From positions 3,596,001-3,660,000 of the forward strand of contig NZ_JAVDVK010000001.1 in NCBI RefSeq assembly GCF_031456835.1: DNA of 64,000 nucleotides, in the 5' to 3' direction. The position numbers and the translations under genes are program-made. The number at the start of each line of letters is the position of its first letter. The stretch's first letter is position 1. This document shows positions 1 through 9,192 of the stretch, piece by piece. The notes under the pieces were generated by a model. It ran no database searches. It was not told the DNA's origin and saw only the letters and a list, made by a program, of their open reading frames with translations. This DNA is from Leifsonia shinshuensis. Lineage in GTDB: Bacteria; Actinomycetota; Actinomycetes; Actinomycetales; Microbacteriaceae.

Positions 1-1
1 C

Positions 2-130
2 AGCACCGGGGCCACGATCGCCATCGGGCTGATCGCCGCCCTCGCTGCCGGGCTCGTGGCGGTCGGCCTGCTGCTCGCGCGCAGGCGCCACGTCTTCGCA
101 GCGGCTCTCGATGCGGAGTCCGTCGCCTGA
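2..130 (+). CDS. C-terminal end of a surface-anchored protein (partial)
   Basis: Only the last 42 residues lie in the window. They read STGATIAIGL, then a hydrophobic stretch of about 20 residues, then RRR and a short charged tail. This is the layout of a C-terminal membrane anchor or a sortase sorting signal. The STG at the window edge could be the end of an LPxTG motif, but the L and P would lie before base 1. The stop codon overlaps the start of the RHS gene (TGATG at 128-132), so the two are probably co-translated. The function of the missing part cannot be told. Confidence 0.7.
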   Translation, partial: STGATIAIGLIAALAAGLVAVGLLLARRRHVFAAALDAESVA

Positions 131-3100
131 TGCGTTCCGGCACAGTGCTCGGGGTCATCGCGACCATCGCGGTCGCGGCCGTCACGATCGTCGGCACCGC
201 GACGCCCGCAGAGGCGTCGGCGTGGGAGAAGGCGAGACGTACGGCGGCGGCAACGCTCGCAGAGGTGCGCTCCGCGGCGGCGGTGTCGGAGGAGCGGGCA
301 GCGACGCAGACGGACGCGCCCGAACCGGAAGCCGAGGGCACCGTCCGGCCGGATGCGGCATCCACCGTCTCGGCGAAGGATGCGGGCGTCTCCGTGACCT
401 TCTCGGGCAACGACGTCGAGGAGGAACTGACCGTCGAGGTGGGCGAAGCGCCGAAGGACGCCCTGGTGTCGGCGCAGGCGGAGCGGCCGGGCGGGGGAAT
501 GCCCGTCTCCGATCCGGTACAGATCACCGCGGCCGATCGATCGGGAGCCCCGCACACGACGTTTCCCGCCAAGCGCATCCACACCCGCGGCGGAGGCAAG
601 AAGGGGCCGATCGTCTCGGACGTCGTCCCGGGCGTCTCGCTCTCGCTGAAGCCCGATCTGGACGCCGTGAAGGCACAGGGTCTGGACGCCGCGTCGCTGA
701 AGATCTACACCCGGGAGCGGGCGGGGGAGCCGTGGGTGGCGCTCCCGTCGTACTTCGACTCGCGGACGGGCACGGTGAAGGGCGAATCGACGCACCTCTC
801 GCAGTTCGTCGTCATCGGCACCAAGTTCGTCCCGCCGCCCGGTCCGGTGGTCGTGCTCGACCCGGACAACGACGAAGGACACGTCTCCACGCCGGCTCCG
901 CCCGTGACCGAACTCGGATACAACATCCGCCTGGCACAGCTGGTGCGCGGGGCCCTGCAGCAGAGTTGCCGGGCGACCGTAACGATCACCCGGGAGGACC
1001 CGGCAGTTCCCTTCATCAGCCGCACGACGCGCGCCGGCATCGCCGCCGCCGCGAATCCGGTGGCCACGCTCGGTATCGGCTTCAACACCTTTGACGGGGT
1101 CTCGTGGGGAGGCGCCGACCCGACCCTCGGGGGCTCGCAGGTCTACTCGCGAGGAGGGGCGGCTGACGACGCGCTCTCGAACTCGCTCGTCGGGAACCTG
1201 CCGACTTACACGACGCGTCCCGCGAAGAACATGGAGAACAACGGCAACTTCCCCGGTGACGAATTCGCAGCGGTCCCGGGAGCGCTGACGCACCTGGAAG
1301 CGCTCTTCCTGGACAACAACCTGGATCGCGCCTGGATCGACGGCGGATTCCCGCACATCGCCGACGGTGTGTTCACGGGTTTGGGCAAGTGGCTGGAGGC
1401 CCAGGGCTTCGACTGCACCGACCCGGTGACCGGTGGCTGGCCGTCACCGCCGTCCGCCGCCGAGATCGCGCGGCTGGCGCTTCTCGGACTGCACAACTAC
1501 CTCACCTACGGCGGAGAGCCGTTCTCGTTCTCCACCGGCAACCTGGTGGAGCAGGAGAAGCTCTTCACGCTTCCCGGCCTCGGGGGGTCGTCCACCGATG
1601 TGACCCTGTTCTACAACTCCCAGGACGGCCGCTTGTCGCGCGTGGGCGCCGGCTGGTCCTTCGGGCTGGGAGCCCGAGCGCAACGCTTCAGCGACGGCAG
1701 CGTGATGGTGGTCCGCGCGGACGGCGCGAGCTTCGTCTTCACGGGGGACGGCCACGGCGGCTACCAGAGCGTCCCAGGGCTGCATCAGACGCTGACCGAG
1801 CAGCCCGGCGGCCGGCTGCTCCTGCGCGACGTCTCCGGCGAAGCCTGGGTCTTCGACGCGAGCGACATCGAGGGGATCGGCGAGCTCGTCTCGCACACCG
1901 ACGCCCAGGGCAACACCACCACGCTGACGTACGGCGCGCCGGACCCCGACGTGCAGCAGTTCGTCCCCTTGACGTCGATCACGGTGCCGGGCGGCCAGGT
2001 GATCCAGGTCACGTCGGACGCGCTCGGGCGGGTGACCGCGTTCACGCGCCCCGGAGGCGACCGCTGGTCGCTCTCCTACGATGTCGCTGGCGACCTCACC
2101 ACGGTCACCCTCCCGGATGGGCGGACGCACCGGTTCGGGTACGACTCGTCGCACCAGCTGCTCACGGCCGTCGACGCGACCGGCACGCAGTACCTGAAGA
2201 ACCAGTACGACGCTTCGGGCCGGATCGTGAAGCAGTGGGATGCGACCGGCAAGCTGCGCTCACTCGACTATTCGAAGCCCGGGCAGACCACTTACACCGA
2301 CACCCTCGGCCGGGTCAGTGTCTACTTCTACGACAGCGCCTTCCGCATCACGAAGGTGCAGCATCCCGACGGCACCACAGCGTCCTTCTCGTTCGACGCG
2401 CAGAACAACGTCACGAGCTCGACCGACGAGAACGCCCGGATCACGACGTACACGTACGACGGGTCGGGCAACATCCTCACCGAGAAGAAGCCGTCCGGTC
2501 AGGTCGTCGCCTACACGTACACGCCCACCGGTCAGCTGGCGACGAAGACGGACGCGGGCGGCCCGAAGGGAGCACCGCGCACGTGGGCGTACGACTACGA
2601 CGCCGCCGGCCGCCTCGTCACCACCCATCAGCCCGACGGGACGACGGTCACCAACGTGTACGACGCCACGGGCAACATCCTCAAGACCGTCCAGCCATCG
2701 GGGGCGACGACGAGCTACGGCCACGACGCCGCCGGCAACATCACGGTCGTCACCGACCCGGTCGGCGCGGTGACCCGCTACGGCTACGACAGCGCCGGCC
2801 GGATCACGTCGAAGACCGATCCGAACGGTCGCACGACGACCTACGGCTGGGACAACGGCGACCGTGTCGTCGCGGTCACCGACCCGGCCGGTGCGGTGAC
2901 CACGTACGGCTACGAACCGAACGACCATGTCGCCTCCGTCACCGACCCGAACGGTGCGACGAGCCAGTTCGCCTGGGACGCGCTCTTCCATCTGACGTCT
3001 GCCACGACCGCGACCGGTGGCACCACGTCGTACACCTACGACTCCGAGGACTCGCTGCTCGCGGAGAAGAACCCGCTCGGGTCGACGACCTCTTACGCCA

Positions 3101-6100
3101 CCGACAGTCAGGACCGCGTCTCCACGGTCACCGATCCGAACGGCGGCGTGTGGAAGCGCACGTACGACGGCGTCGGCAACGTCACCGGCGTCACGTCGCC
3201 CAGCGGGGCCACCACGCGCTACCGGTACGACGCCGACGGCGCTCTGACGAGCCAGACGGACGCCACCGGCGCGGTCACCCGCTACCGCTACGACGCCGTC
3301 GGGCGGATGATCGCTCAGGTCGACCCGGACGGCGTCACGACGCGCTACGCCTACGACGTGATGGATCGGGTCATCCGGGTGACGGACGGGACGGGGAAGC
3401 ACACCGACGTCACGTACGACGCCGACGGCAACGTGACCTCCGTCGTGAATCGTCGCGGCGATCCGACCACCTTCACCTACGACGCGGCCGGCCGGATGAC
3501 CTCGACGACGACTCCGCTCGGCGAGAGGACCTCGTTCGCATACGACGCCGCCGGCAACCGCACGGCGGTGACCGACCCGCTCGGACGGACGACCACCACG
3601 ACCTACACGGCCACCGGCCTTGTCGCGTCCACGACCGACCCGGCCGGCCACACCACCACGTACACGTACGACGCCGCCGGACGCCGCACCGGCGTCACCG
3701 ACGCGAACGGCCACACGACTTCGACCGCTTATGACGCGGACGGTCGCCAGACCTCGCTCACCGATCCGACGGGCGCGGTGACGGCGTACGAGTACGACGC
3801 GGCGGGGCAACAGTCCGCCACGGTGACCCCGAACGGCAACCGGACGCAGTACGCGTATGACCCGGCAGGTCAGCTCACGAAGGTCGTCGAGGGGCACCGC
3901 GCCGGCGCGCCTGCGTCGTCCGACACCAACGTCGCGACCGCGTTCACGTATGACACCGATGGCAACCTCACCGCTGTGACCGACCCGAACGGACACATCA
4001 CCCGTTACACCGTGGACCCCCTCGGCAGGACGACGAGCGAGACGAACGCCGTCGGCAACACGTCGCGTACCACCTACACGGCTGCCGGTCGCACGGCGTC
4101 CGTGGTCACCGGAACCGGTGCAACGACCGCCTACGGCTACGACAGGCGGGGCGACCTCATCCGTCAGGACGCCGCGGGAGCGATCGCGACCTTCGAGTAC
4201 GACGGTGAGCAGAAGCTCATCGCCGTCACCGACCCCGGAGGAGTCACCGGCTTCACGTACGACAAGGACGGCCGCACGACGACCCAGATCGACCAGCAGG
4301 GCGGCAGGCTGCACACCGCCTACGACGCCGCAGGCCAGACCACCGGCGTGACCCTGCCCACCGGCCAGAAGCTGTCGTACACGTACGACCAGGCGGGCCG
4401 GGCGACCTCGCAGTCGTCTCCCTGGGGTTCGCTCAGTTACGAGTGGGATCCCGCGGGCAACCTCACGCGCCAGACCAGGTCGACGGGCGTCGCGACCGGC
4501 TACGCGTACGATGCCGCCGACCGCGTGACGACGATCTCCCACGTAACGCCCGAGCCTCCCGCGCCTGCGGCGCCGTCGCCCACTCCGACGCCCGCGCCCT
4601 ACTCATCTCGCGATGCAGCGGCCGCGAAATGCTCCGGTGTGGCGGGCTACCTGGGCGCCCGGGCCACGGCGACTAATTCGGCCCCGCTGTGCGAGCGGAC
4701 GGCGCCGTACCTGGCCGGTCGAACCGTGCCGACTCCGACGAACCCGGTCCCCGACGGCGGTGTCCTCTCCTACCGTTACACCTACGACGGCGACGGCAAC
4801 GTCGCCTCCGCGACCCGGACGATCGCATCCGGTCAGAATCGCGTGGAGACGAACGACAGCGCGACGCCCACCGACCCGTTGTCCGTGAAGCAGTCGACCG
4901 TGTCGTACGCCTACGACGCGCTGGACCGCCTGACCGGGTCGACAGCCACCTCGGGCGAGAAGAACATCTACGGCTACGACGCGGCAGGCAACCGCACGAG
5001 CTGGTCACGTTCAGGCGCCAAGGACGGGAACTTCTCGCAGAAGGCGGTGTTCAGCGACGCGAACCAGCTGACCCGCTCCACGACGACCGGTCGCGGCCGT
5101 GGTGTGCCCGAGGGTGTCGCCTCGTACGCCTACGACGGTGCGGGCAACCGAGTGGACCAGGTCGTCGGCGGTGTGTCGACGCGGTTCGCGTACAACCCCG
5201 CCGGCCAGACCACTCAGGCGACGCGGGAGGGCCGCTCCACCTCGTACGGGTATGACGGCCTGGGTCGCCGCACGACGACCACGGACCACAGCCAGTACGG
5301 CACGACCACCACCCGCACGGCCTTCGACGGCCTGAGCCCGGTTCAGTCCAGCATCGCGGGAAAGGGCACGGAGACGCTGATCCGGGATGCAATCGGCGTA
5401 CTGGTGGAACACGTCTCGCAGAACGGTGAGGCGACCTGGGACCTGTTGGACCGTCTCGGCTCGACGGTCGCCGGCGCCCGGGGCGCGTCGATCACCGAGC
5501 TGTCCTCCTACGAGGACTGGGGCGCCCAGCAGTTCGAGACCACCGGATGGTCGTCCCCGCTGAACTTCACCGGCGAGACCACCGACCCGACGCAGGGCCT
5601 GAACCACTATCACGCGCGCACATACGACCCCGCGGCGGCGAGCTGGACGAGCGCGGACCCGTGGCACGGCCTTCTGGCGCAGCCGCAGTCGCTGCACCGC
5701 TACGCCTACGTGGAGAACAATCCGGCGTCGGACGTGGATGTGCTGGGCTTCAAAGCCAAACAGCAACGGATGCCGCAATTGTTCCCCGGCTGGGGCGCCC
5801 TGCTTCCCCCGATCCCACCCGGCCTCACGAAGGCGCCCGCGACTTCATCCTCGCCAGGCGCAAAGCCGCCCGCCAATCCAGCGCCAACTCCACCTAGCGG
5901 GAAGAGCCCGGCGCCGAGCAAGCCCAAGCCGGTCGGTCCAAACTCCCAGAACGACGTTCAAGAGCGACACGACGAAGCGCGTGACAAAGCCGTAGCCTTC
6001 TGGAGCACCGCCTCGTTCTACTTGGGCATTATCGGCGGTGCCGCAGATGTTCTCTCGTTAGTCCTTCTATTCTCTCCCGGAGTTGGGCCTGCGGCCGCTG

Positions 6101-6363
6101 CGATCGCGAAATGGATTGGCTTGATAGCAAACGTCGCGTCGACGGCTATTTCTTGCATCCTTGCGGTTGCGGGCGAGTCGCCTGTCGGCTGCGTTGTGGG
6201 AGCGATCGGTTCAGTGCTGGGTATCGGTGCGAGTGCGTTCAGGGTCGCGATTGATGCGCTTCAAGATTCGGCGAGAGTTCTGGACAAAGCCCTCGCCGCC
6301 CTGGGTGTCCAGGTAGACCTAGTGGGATTCTTTGCCGGCCTCAGAGACCAGCTTCATGCGTGA
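130..6363 (+). CDS. Secreted RHS/YD-repeat protein, candidate polymorphic toxin
   Basis: This 2077-residue protein begins with a signal peptide (about residues 1-30, ending near PAEASA). A beta-rich region ending in STHLSQFVVIG follows (to about 235). Residues about 237-432 resemble an N-acetylmuramoyl-alanine amidase (Amidase_3) fold that has lost its zinc histidines. A DUF6531-like region follows (STGNLVEQEKLFTLPGLGG, about 460-600). Dozens of RHS/YD repeats of the form YDAAGR..TDPNG..T.Y run to about 1800. The RHS core end is RTYDPAAASWTSADPW to ENNPASDVDVLGF (about residues 1830-1874). The last 203 residues are a Pro/Ser/Lys-rich linker and then three or four hydrophobic segments, in DNA of visibly lower GC. 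In RHS proteins the shell encloses a variable C-terminal toxin; that the hydrophobic tip is a membrane-acting toxin is inference. The starting ATG overlaps the stop of the upstream surface-protein gene. Confidence 0.9.
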   Translation: MRSGTVLGVIATIAVAAVTIVGTATPAEASAWEKARRTAAATLAEVRSAAAVSEERAATQTDAPEPEAEGTVRPDAASTVSAKDAGVSVTFSGNDVEEELTVEVGEAPKDALVSAQAERPGGGMPVSDPVQITAADRSGAPHTTFPAKRIHTRGGGKKGPIVSDVVPGVSLSLKPDLDAVKAQGLDAASLKIYTRERAGEPWVALPSYFDSRTGTVKGESTHLSQFVVIGTKFVPPPGPVVVLDPDNDEGHVSTPAPPVTELGYNIRLAQLVRGALQQSCRATVTITREDPAVPFISRTTRAGIAAAANPVATLGIGFNTFDGVSWGGADPTLGGSQVYSRGGAADDALSNSLVGNLPTYTTRPAKNMENNGNFPGDEFAAVPGALTHLEALFLDNNLDRAWIDGGFPHIADGVFTGLGKWLEAQGFDCTDPVTGGWPSPPSAAEIARLALLGLHNYLTYGGEPFSFSTGNLVEQEKLFTLPGLGGSSTDVTLFYNSQDGRLSRVGAGWSFGLGARAQRFSDGSVMVVRADGASFVFTGDGHGGYQSVPGLHQTLTEQPGGRLLLRDVSGEAWVFDASDIEGIGELVSHTDAQGNTTTLTYGAPDPDVQQFVPLTSITVPGGQVIQVTSDALGRVTAFTRPGGDRWSLSYDVAGDLTTVTLPDGRTHRFGYDSSHQLLTAVDATGTQYLKNQYDASGRIVKQWDATGKLRSLDYSKPGQTTYTDTLGRVSVYFYDSAFRITKVQHPDGTTASFSFDAQNNVTSSTDENARITTYTYDGSGNILTEKKPSGQVVAYTYTPTGQLATKTDAGGPKGAPRTWAYDYDAAGRLVTTHQPDGTTVTNVYDATGNILKTVQPSGATTSYGHDAAGNITVVTDPVGAVTRYGYDSAGRITSKTDPNGRTTTYGWDNGDRVVAVTDPAGAVTTYGYEPNDHVASVTDPNGATSQFAWDALFHLTSATTATGGTTSYTYDSEDSLLAEKNPLGSTTSYATDSQDRVSTVTDPNGGVWKRTYDGVGNVTGVTSPSGATTRYRYDADGALTSQTDATGAVTRYRYDAVGRMIAQVDPDGVTTRYAYDVMDRVIRVTDGTGKHTDVTYDADGNVTSVVNRRGDPTTFTYDAAGRMTSTTTPLGERTSFAYDAAGNRTAVTDPLGRTTTTTYTATGLVASTTDPAGHTTTYTYDAAGRRTGVTDANGHTTSTAYDADGRQTSLTDPTGAVTAYEYDAAGQQSATVTPNGNRTQYAYDPAGQLTKVVEGHRAGAPASSDTNVATAFTYDTDGNLTAVTDPNGHITRYTVDPLGRTTSETNAVGNTSRTTYTAAGRTASVVTGTGATTAYGYDRRGDLIRQDAAGAIATFEYDGEQKLIAVTDPGGVTGFTYDKDGRTTTQIDQQGGRLHTAYDAAGQTTGVTLPTGQKLSYTYDQAGRATSQSSPWGSLSYEWDPAGNLTRQTRSTGVATGYAYDAADRVTTISHVTPEPPAPAAPSPTPTPAPYSSRDAAAAKCSGVAGYLGARATATNSAPLCERTAPYLAGRTVPTPTNPVPDGGVLSYRYTYDGDGNVASATRTIASGQNRVETNDSATPTDPLSVKQSTVSYAYDALDRLTGSTATSGEKNIYGYDAAGNRTSWSRSGAKDGNFSQKAVFSDANQLTRSTTTGRGRGVPEGVASYAYDGAGNRVDQVVGGVSTRFAYNPAGQTTQATREGRSTSYGYDGLGRRTTTTDHSQYGTTTTRTAFDGLSPVQSSIAGKGTETLIRDAIGVLVEHVSQNGEATWDLLDRLGSTVAGARGASITELSSYEDWGAQQFETTGWSSPLNFTGETTDPTQGLNHYHARTYDPAAASWTSADPWHGLLAQPQSLHRYAYVENNPASDVDVLGFKAKQQRMPQLFPGWGALLPPIPPGLTKAPATSSSPGAKPPANPAPTPPSGKSPAPSKPKPVGPNSQNDVQERHDEARDKAVAFWSTASFYLGIIGGAADVLSLVLLFSPGVGPAAAAIAKWIGLIANVASTAISCILAVAGESPVGCVVGAIGSVLGIGASAFRVAIDALQDSARVLDKALAALGVQVDLVGFFAGLRDQLHA

Positions 6364-6393
6364 TTTGCTGCGCTTCCAATGCGAGAGGTTGAG

Positions 6394-7056
6394 ATGAAAC
6401 GCTCGTCAAATCTATGGATTCCACTCGCGCTTGGTGTTGTGGTGGTCGTCGTTGACGTCGTCGGAATAATGTTCAAAGGCGTCGCCGCAGGTGTTGACTC
6501 GGGGACCTTAGTCGTAGCAATTCCGTCGTGTCTTGCCATCGTGGTCGTGATTTGCGTGGCGGGACTGATGGCGACCGCACACTCGCGGGCTCTGAGGACG
6601 ACCGCCCTTGCAACGATGTTCCCGGACGCTGTGATCGAGAATGTCAACGACCAGGTCGGGCGCCAACTCTATCACTTTCGCAGCCTGATCCGCGATCCCG
6701 TCTTGGTGGAAAGGCGCTATCTGGCTCGTTCGAGCCTGTCGATCGTCGTTACGGCCGACTCGATCCAGGGGTGGGTCGGGAGCAGACATCCCCGGCGCGC
6801 ATTCCTGCTTCCGAAGTCTGCGATTGCCTCCGTTTCCCTTGGCGAAAGCGCGGCGACACCGATTGCGGTGAAGCCCGCGATGAAGGTTGTCCTCGACTTC
6901 GACGGCACGGTCGGCGATGTGTTTTTCATGTTCGGTGGTGGAAAGAGCCGAAACTCGTGGTCGCTCCTTAGCGAATCCCAAACACAGGGGGTCGTCCGAA
7001 AGGTGCAGCAGAAGCTCTCGCTCGCACAACAACGGGGCGCAAGTGAATCTAGTTGA
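6394..7056 (+). CDS. Two-TM membrane protein, candidate RHS immunity protein
   Basis: About 220 residues, family not recognised. Two hydrophobic helices near the N-terminus (LALGVVVVVVDVVG and the stretch around CLAIVVVICVAGLM) are followed by a cytosolic beta-rich region with SLSIVVTADSIQGWVG and a second hydrophobic strand set, reminiscent of a PH-like fold. ATG at 6394 is preferred to ATG at 6379 because GAGAGG at 6383-6388 lies 5 nt before it. It begins 30 bp after the RHS stop and its GC is lower than that of housekeeping genes here. Position directly behind an RHS C-terminus fits an immunity gene. That role is inferred from position only. Confidence 0.6.
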   Translation: MKRSSNLWIPLALGVVVVVVDVVGIMFKGVAAGVDSGTLVVAIPSCLAIVVVICVAGLMATAHSRALRTTALATMFPDAVIENVNDQVGRQLYHFRSLIRDPVLVERRYLARSSLSIVVTADSIQGWVGSRHPRRAFLLPKSAIASVSLGESAATPIAVKPAMKVVLDFDGTVGDVFFMFGGGKSRNSWSLLSESQTQGVVRKVQQKLSLAQQRGASESS

Positions 7057-7330
7057 AGAATCCGAACGAAGTCGCCTTCTCCGAGCTTCGCGCGCCTCAT
7101 CGTCCGGGCAGCCGCTGTTGTCGCGCCTGATGGGCGGGGATCAGCTGACCACATGCATCATCGGAGTACTCCTAGCACTCGTTCCTCTCGCCGGAGGAGT
7201 GACTAAAGCACTCGTAACGGGATGGCTGAAGGATGCCGTTAAGGGTGTCGTTGATGCTCTCGGCGGTGTGGGGAGCGCCCTTGGGCTGGTGCTGAGCGGA
7301 GGTGATCTGTATCTCATCCGCGACAAGTAG
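7043..7330 (+). CDS. Small Gly-rich hydrophobic protein
   Basis: A 95-residue reading frame starting at GTG and overlapping the end of the preceding gene by 14 bp. The C-terminal half is hydrophobic and glycine-rich (CIIGVLLALVPLAGG, then VDALGGVGSALGLVLSGGD) and could form two membrane helices. No clear ribosome binding site precedes the GTG, and the frame stays open further upstream, so the start is uncertain. The family was not recognised. Its composition resembles the hydrophobic tip of the RHS protein, so it could be a displaced toxin-tip fragment or an accessory membrane protein of the island. Confidence 0.45.
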   Translation: MNLVEESERSRLLRASRASSSGQPLLSRLMGGDQLTTCIIGVLLALVPLAGGVTKALVTGWLKDAVKGVVDALGGVGSALGLVLSGGDLYLIRDK

Positions 7331-7679
7331 TGACTCTTTCGATGGGCGGATCCTGCGGGGACCGACGGCTGACTCGCTTCGAGCGATTGGCCTCGCGTTC
7401 GCGTCGGCCTGCCTTGCGTTCCTAGTGGCCGGAGGTGTGGCGGTACTCGTGCGACTCCCCACCGTGATCCTCGTCTGGGTGCCCCTCGTGATGTTGGCGA
7501 GCGCGTTGGTTACAGCGATGTCGGTCGGTGCATTCTGTCTCCAGGTCTGGCGCGAATCGCGCGCTGGCTACACGACTCTCGCGGGCAGGCAGCGCCATCT
7601 GCCGTATATCGACGTCCGCTCGGGGAAGGTGCTTCGATCTGCGGGTTCCCCATTCTCCCCTCCGAGGAGGGACGCGTGA
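7302..7679 (+). CDS. Small membrane protein of unknown function
   Basis: 125 residues with two predicted membrane helices (AIGLAFASACLAFLVAGGVA and VILVWVPLVMLASALVTAM), then a short tail containing RAGYTTLAG and YIDVRSGKVLRSAG. The tail looks like the conserved segment found at the ends of small actinobacterial membrane proteins. The assigned start is GTG inside a strong Shine-Dalgarno-like string (GGAGGTGAT, 7300-7308), so the true start may lie slightly downstream. It overlaps the previous frame by 29 bp and the next by 4 bp (GTGA), indicating translational coupling within the island. Role unknown. Confidence 0.6.
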   Translation: MICISSATSSDSFDGRILRGPTADSLRAIGLAFASACLAFLVAGGVAVLVRLPTVILVWVPLVMLASALVTAMSVGAFCLQVWRESRAGYTTLAGRQRHLPYIDVRSGKVLRSAGSPFSPPRRDA

Positions 7680-8203
7680 CGAGTTACATCATCTGCGGCG
7701 GGGCGGGCTTCCTCATGCTGGTCGCCGCCGGTGTGGCAATCATCTTAAGGCTCGCGAAGGTCACGCTTCGGAAGCAGGTCCTTGCGATCTCAGGCAGGTT
7801 TCCGCAGGCGCTGTCGACATCTGCACAGGGGGCCCTAGTGACGTACTGGGCTTTGCGAAGAATCGCCGCGGTAGATCGAAGCCCGTATGGCAGAACGGGG
7901 TCCGTGTACTCCCTGGTGGCGAGCCGTGGCCACCTCACAATCGTTCGAGGTCGGGAGGCGAAAGTTTTAGCTGATTTCACCGCGGAGCAGGTCGCGGATG
8001 TTCGAGTCGATACAACATCGGTTTTGTTAGCTGACTACACCACCCTGTTCTTCGGCATTCGCGCAGGCGATCGGACGTTCGAGCTGCCCGTGCGTGTCAA
8101 TGGGCCCATGGCCACCTCGCTACGCACGGCGTCGACGGAGTGGGCCAAAGCTCGAGGAGACGCGATCGTCAAAACGGTGCGAGGCGAAAGCGTCGGCACA
8201 TGA
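7676..8203 (+). CDS. One-TM membrane protein with beta-rich domain, candidate immunity protein
   Basis: 175 residues. One N-terminal membrane helix (FLMLVAAGVAIILRLAKV) is followed by a soluble part with alternating hydrophobic strands (SLVASRGHLTIVRG, then LFFGIRAGDRTFELPVRV). The plan of membrane helix plus PH-like beta domain matches that of the gene at 6394, although the sequences are not obviously close. It starts at GTG overlapping the previous stop, with GAGGAGGG a few bases upstream. It is the last gene of the RHS-linked cluster. The proposed immunity or envelope role is inference; the family was not recognised. Confidence 0.6.
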   Translation: MTSYIICGGAGFLMLVAAGVAIILRLAKVTLRKQVLAISGRFPQALSTSAQGALVTYWALRRIAAVDRSPYGRTGSVYSLVASRGHLTIVRGREAKVLADFTAEQVADVRVDTTSVLLADYTTLFFGIRAGDRTFELPVRVNGPMATSLRTASTEWAKARGDAIVKTVRGESVGT

Positions 8204-8685
8204 CAGCGTGCCGTCTTCGCTGAGGCGAATCAGCTCACCGGTGCTCAAAGTTCGGTTTCTCGGGCTGGCTGAGCTTCGCCGCATCGGTCGTTTGCCGCGG
8301 ACCTAGATACTGAGTGGTTCCCCCTGAGAAAGGCAGCGGGCCATACGAAGAGTGCGACGCGCGTGGCGAGCGCCTCACCGCCGCAGCCGGAATCGCCGGA
8401 GCCTTCCTCCCGGGCTCATCGTGAGGACGAGATGCAAATGGAGAGACATGCCGTAGTGAGAGGCTGCGGGTAAACGGCCGCTTGCCATACCAAAGCGCAT
8501 AGTCGTCCCGATTGCTGTGATTGCCATCGTTGCCGGCGTTGCTCTCATGGCGACCCGATAAACGAGACCACCGGGGGCGCCGCTGTAGCCGCACACCCTG
8601 CCCGCCCGTTCCTGAGAGCTTCGGTCAGCGTGCGCTTCGCGCGTACCGTGCGTCGTACGATGTGCGAGGACCGAAGGAGGGCCGC
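8204..8685. other. Intergenic stretch with no intact gene
   Basis: About 480 bases between the last island gene and the Lrp-type regulator. No frame on either strand has both a credible start site and recognisable content. Base composition is intermediate between the low-GC island and the housekeeping genes. The only coding-like trace is a short hydrophobic peptide at 8460-8561. The stretch probably marks the decayed right edge of the island. Confidence 0.6.
8460..8561 (+). pseudogene. Remnant of a membrane-protein C-terminus
   Basis: A 33-codon open stretch after an in-frame stop. It encodes a basic run (PLAIPKR), a hydrophobic helix (IVVPIAVIAIVAGVALM) and ATR, then stops. It has no proper start codon or ribosome binding site. 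It looks like a leftover piece of a membrane protein at the island edge, but a chance open frame is possible in this GC-rich DNA. Confidence 0.25.
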
Positions 8686-9192
8686 ATGGTCGACAAGCTC
8701 GACGCCGAGCTGATCGCGTTGCTGGCCGCGGAGCCGCGGCTGGGCGTGTTCGAGGCGTCGCGGCGGCTAGGGGTCGCGCGCGGGACCGTTCAGGCGCGGC
8801 TGGACCGGCTGCAGCGGTCCGGCGTCGTGCGCGACTTCGCGCCCACCGTCGACACCGAGCAGCTCGGGTTCCCGGTGACGGGTTTCGTGACCGTCGAGCT
8901 CGCCTCGGGGGAGGAGGGCCGGGATGCGGCGATCGTCGAGCACCTGCGCCAGATCCCCGAGATCCTGGAGGTGCACCGCGTGACCGGGCCCGGGGACCTC
9001 ATGGTCCGGGTGGCCGCGCGGTCCAACAGCGACCTGCAGCGCGTCATCGACCGCATCGGCGGCGACCGCGCGGTGGCGCGCACCACCACGGTGATCGCGC
9101 TGACCACCATGATCGACCACCGGACCGTGCCGCTCGTGCAGGCGGCCGTGGCACCGGACGACGACCGGACGAACGAGGAGGAACACGACTGA
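8686..9192 (+). CDS. Lrp/AsnC family transcriptional regulator
   Basis: 168 residues. An N-terminal winged helix (LIALLAAEPRLGVFEASRRLGVARGTVQARLDRL) is followed by an AsnC-type ligand-binding domain (RQIPEILEVHRVTGPGDLMVRV). The frame is open further upstream, but ATG at 8686 is chosen because AAGGAGG at 8674-8680 lies 5 nt ahead and the domain starts there. Family members bind amino acids or related small molecules and control nearby catabolic genes. Its stop overlaps the start of the aldehyde dehydrogenase gene (ATGA), so it most likely belongs to and controls the operon reaching to 12672. Confidence 0.9.
   Translation: MVDKLDAELIALLAAEPRLGVFEASRRLGVARGTVQARLDRLQRSGVVRDFAPTVDTEQLGFPVTGFVTVELASGEEGRDAAIVEHLRQIPEILEVHRVTGPGDLMVRVAARSNSDLQRVIDRIGGDRAVARTTTVIALTTMIDHRTVPLVQAAVAPDDDRTNEEEHD

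Noticed and set aside
2260..4542. 760-codon open frame on the minus strand inside the RHS gene
   Set aside because: It mirrors the RHS repeats in antisense, has Arg/Val/Gly-biased content with no domain, and arises from the high-GC codon pattern.
8235..8594. 119-codon minus-strand frame in the island-edge gap
   Set aside because: Low hydrophobic content, no ribosome binding site, no recognisable domain, and it is antisense to the membrane-peptide remnant.
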